Source of the DNA: Spisula solida
Taxonomy: Eukaryota > Mollusca > Bivalvia > Venerida > Mactridae
Direction: 5' to 3'
Assembly: GCA_947247005.1 (NCBI GenBank)
Contig: OX365949.1
Coordinates: 2,924,001 to 2,988,000 of the forward strand
Length of the DNA stretch: 64,000 nucleotides
A program made the position numbers and the translations under genes. This document shows, one piece after another, positions 60,956 to 64,000 of this stretch (position 1 is the stretch's first letter; the number at the start of each line of letters is the position of its first letter). The notes beneath the pieces are model-generated. The model searched no databases and was not told where the DNA came from. It worked only from the letters and a program-made list of their open reading frames with translations.

Positions 60956-62334
60956 CAAGTTTGAAACAAATCAAAAGGATCATAAGATTCATTACTAATT
61001 ATTAGCAAGTTCGCGATATATATTGAGCATCTCGTGCATCACATTCATTTTAAAAATTGCGAATTCTTCTAGATGCTGTGCTCCACTCAGAAGGTGTGTA
61101 TGATGCATTGGTTATTGTCGCTGAATTATGCCTGGTCATTATGTACAGGATTGAAATCCCGGTATTGTACGGACATTTTCTTAGTAATCTGCCGTTACCC
61201 GTAGTGGCATCTCCGTCTCAGTTGTGTCTTGACACCCAACCTGGCTGTACATCATTTTAACTACATTGTATAACTACCGAAAATAATGTGTCCGAACTAT
61301 GCTTATCACTTTTTTCGGTGCACTACGGACAACTACTCGTACTATTTATGAGGTGTAGAAGCAATTATTGAACTTGAGTGCGACACTCTGCACTCAAAAT
61401 TGACAAGACTTAGTTCAATTACAGCTATAAATACATTATTTACTCCAAAGTAAGCCACTGTTAATATTCACTAGCGACATAACATTATCCCAAATTCTTT
61501 GTAGCAAAATTTGTCACAATAACAATGAACCAATAGAGTGGATTTCGATATTTGTGTGCTGATTGTAAGTATTGGTTGTAATTACGGGCCCTGAGCGTCC
61601 AACTTCTGAGCTCAGCATTTGAGGATATTACAAGTTGAACTTCCTTTTAAACACAGAAAGGGAATTTCCAGAATGGTTCCAGAAATTTGCTTTTCCCACT
61701 TGAGCACAGGACTACTGCATGTTGTTTGGTCACCTTTCGCCGCTCTCTGTAACCGCTCTTGGGTGTCTGCCTCGTGGACAATTTTACATTCAACTTACCG
61801 CAACTATGCCTGTCGCCTCCTGTACGAAACGGGGCTATACCACTTTACCGGAGATCCACCGGCTCCAACCTTGTTTGACCGTAGTGCATGTGTCATGCCG
61901 GTGCGCTAGGGTTAATCACGGTATTGCTACGGTAGATCCACGAACATTCCCTTGTATTGTCCTGTTTATACCCGGATTATGCCGATACTTGATATCACTC
62001 CCGGTTGTATTAAACGTTTTAAAAACAACCGGCACTTGAGCCGGTTCATCACGGTCTATCACGGATTGTCCCGGTGGATCCCGGATGTTCATGGTGCCGC
62101 CACGTGTGTCTCCCAGGTTAGACATGCCACCCCCCCCCCCCCCCCCCGGAATCACAAACAGGAAGACACCGGTGACTGTGAGAACGGGGCTTAAGCGGTC
62201 CATCACTGTTTATCACGGATCATGCTAGTTGATCCCGGATGTTCACGACGAAGTAAGGGTGGTTGCCCCGGTAAAACACAGTTTCCCCGAACTTCCCAAA
62301 CTGAGACGTAGAGAACTAGGGGTTTTGGAACTTA
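60956..62334. other. Intergenic with 'cccggatgttcatgg' repeats and a poly(C) tract
   Basis: No gene is seen. Between about 61910 and 62250, phrases such as tcacggattgtcccgg, gatcccggatgttcatgg and gatcccggatgttcacg repeat, and a run of about 18-20 C residues lies at 62129-62147. Frames with a poly-Gly run are products of this tract. Confidence 0.5.
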
Positions 62335-62411
62335 TCTTGAATTTCTGTTATGTCGTACATGTAGTAACTTAGACGGTCCCGAGAAATTCGTGATAACGAG
62401 AGTCGACTGTA
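62335..62411. mobile_element. Half copy (right end) of the TA-flanked element at 25229
   Basis: tcttgaatttctgttatgtc followed by acggtcccgagaaattcg and gataacgagagtcgactgta matches the right end of 25229-25863. Confidence 0.65.
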
Positions 62412-62599
62412 CTTACTAGTATGTTGAGCTGTAACTCTTGGCTATACGTACCAATTTTTTTACGCGGCCTTTGGTGGTTACACAACACCAATTAGCATTA
62501 TTGTTTAGTCCAATGAAATACGTTTTAGCCACAAATGATGACCAACCGACATTTATTAAAAAGTTAAAACAATATTCAGTTGAACCGTATAAAGGTTAC

Positions 62600-63140
62600 G
62601 ACAAAGCATCAAAATGTTCCGCTGCATTTTTCTTCTTAAAAAGAAATGTTTCTTCCCATGTCGGTCTAGACATTTTAAATACTAATTTCAAATTTCATAT
62701 AATTTGACTTCCGTAGTTTACGGAAGTCAAATTATTAACATGTACATATTTTTGAGAAACGACCATTTATACTATTGTGGAGTGAAAGGAATACAGGAGT
62801 ACTTCTGATCAATAGAATTACCCTGCGAAAGTCGGCTTCATTTCGCTTACGATAAGGCTGCAAAATTTTCCGCTGCATTTTTTCCCATAAAAAGTAATGT
62901 TTCGTCCCATGTCGGGGCTAGACATTTTAAATACCAATTTCAAATTTCATTTAATGCTATTCCGTAGCTTACGGAAGTCAAATTATTAAAATGCACACAT
63001 TTTTTAGAAACGACCATTCAAGCGATTGTTGGGTGCATAAAATTCAAGGGGACTTCGGAACGATAGAGTAACCCTGCGTAAATTGGCTTCTTTTCGCTTA
63101 CAACAAGGCTTCAAAATTTTCCGCTGCATTCGTTTTTGAA
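62600..63140. repeat. ~260-bp tandem repeat with an internal hairpin, about 2.2 copies
   Basis: Shared phrases ttccgctgcattttt, ccatgtcggtctagacattt, aatttcaaatttcat and gaaacgaccatt recur about 260 bp apart. The first unit carries a perfect hairpin, aatttgacttccgta/tacggaagtcaaatt, with loop gtt (about 62699-62731). The second keeps tccgtagcttacgga. Confidence 0.75.
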
Positions 63141-64000
63141 TAGGAAATTAAATGTAATGTTAAAGTATGTCTGTGTTATATTTATTTATAAATGAAGTTA
63201 ATTATAATAAAACGTTTACGGAGCACTCCTGGCTTCATTACGATGAGGTATGTACTATATATGTCTTCGAAGTTTAGTCTACATGGAATATTTATATATA
63301 TCTATTTCTCTTACTGTCAACAATGTCACACGAGTTACTTTGATTACAGTTTTCGCCAGAAAAGGGGAACAGTATAGTTTATATGTGGTCATTTAGTGAA
63401 ACAAGATTGCTATGTATATTTTTAGTGGTAATGTGTCGATAGGCTTTATGATCTTTTATCTATATACATGTATTATCATGATCTACAATAACTGTCTCGA
63501 ACATTTTAAATCTAACGTTATAGGCTATATTTTTATAAAATTTGGAAATGGAATGCATTGATCACCGCAACAATATCTACTAATTAGCGGTTTTAAAAAA
63601 ACTATTACATAGACCAAAAAGAACAAATGTCCAACATTTTAAAACACTTCCCAACCAGCTTCGTCGGGAAATTCACACGTGTTCGTTAATTGGGATCTGT
63701 ATTCTATTAATTATTCTGTAACAAAAATTATGGTGTATAGCTAACTAAGGTAGCTGGTCAGGCTGTTTAGATAAGACTACACAAGTGGTGGTCATTTATA
63801 ATGGGTCATTGGAATCAATTACATGGTGCTGTTGATACTGACCTATCATGCTGAGACCGCACATATCAAAGGGAGCTCCATTTGGAGCTCTTTCCTGACC
63901 ACTGTATGTATGAGTGTATTGGCCGTGGGAAATTCAACATCCCATCTACGTCATCATTCAATGAGATTTCATTCCTTCATAATTTACGTCATCCATTTCT
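63141..64000. other. AT-rich sequence to window end, no gene seen
   Basis: Only short, unsupported frames. A short palindrome, gggagctccatttggagctc, is near 63871-63890. Confidence 0.5.

Noticed and set aside
61916..62206. Frame with a glycine run near 62.1 kb
   Set aside because: The glycine run is the poly(C) tract read on the minus strand, and overlapping frames exist on the other strand.

Overview
The window looks like nuclear DNA of a bivalve or other spiralian mollusc. It is AT-rich by eye, its genes carry many short exons with GT-AG introns, and it is full of mollusc-type repeats: tRNA-derived SINEs, Helentron-like elements with internal arrays, MITEs and LINE tails. The animal assignment is firm because two genes align nearly end to end with vertebrate orthologues. 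The mollusc assignment is an inference from repeat style and from a TALE homeobox gene resembling the spiralian-specific (SPILE) group.

Layout: (1) 1213-30220, minus strand: TBC1D31, with 23 exons reconstructed (about 1,032 codons). The gene starts at 30220, and its last coding exon(s) lie beyond the left edge. (2) 14093-14998, minus strand: an intronless 301-residue TALE homeobox gene nested in TBC1D31 intron 12. (3) 30221-41061: a 10.8-kb intergenic region filled with LINE relics, a 239-bp direct-repeat pair, an inverted-repeat transposon holding a broken Tc1/mariner transposase end, and tandem arrays. (4) 41062-50557, plus strand: DERL1 (Derlin-1), 8 exons, 252 residues. (5) 50558-64000: no convincing gene. 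This part holds MITEs, a 2.3-kb minisatellite with a 49-bp unit, a GC-rich block of nested repeats, and tandem duplications carrying hairpins.

TBC1D31 and DERL1 sit head to head, as I recall for human 8q24.13, so the pair is probably an old bilaterian neighbourhood. TBC1D31 is a centriolar-satellite and ciliogenesis scaffold. DERL1 is an ER membrane retrotranslocation factor. Nothing visible here shows that they share a pathway.

The most unusual signal is that several tandem arrays are grown out of splice junctions. DERL1 intron 5 holds twelve copies, exactly 60 bp apart, of the exon 6 acceptor plus the start of exon 6. DERL1 intron 7 holds about seventeen copies (54-56 bp apart) of the end of exon 7 plus its donor. 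TBC1D31 intron 14 holds three copies (56-57 bp) of the exon 15 acceptor plus the start of exon 15. In each case about 21 nt of exon is carried in the unit. A fourth array abuts the exon 19 acceptor of TBC1D31. I know of no described class of repeat that this matches.
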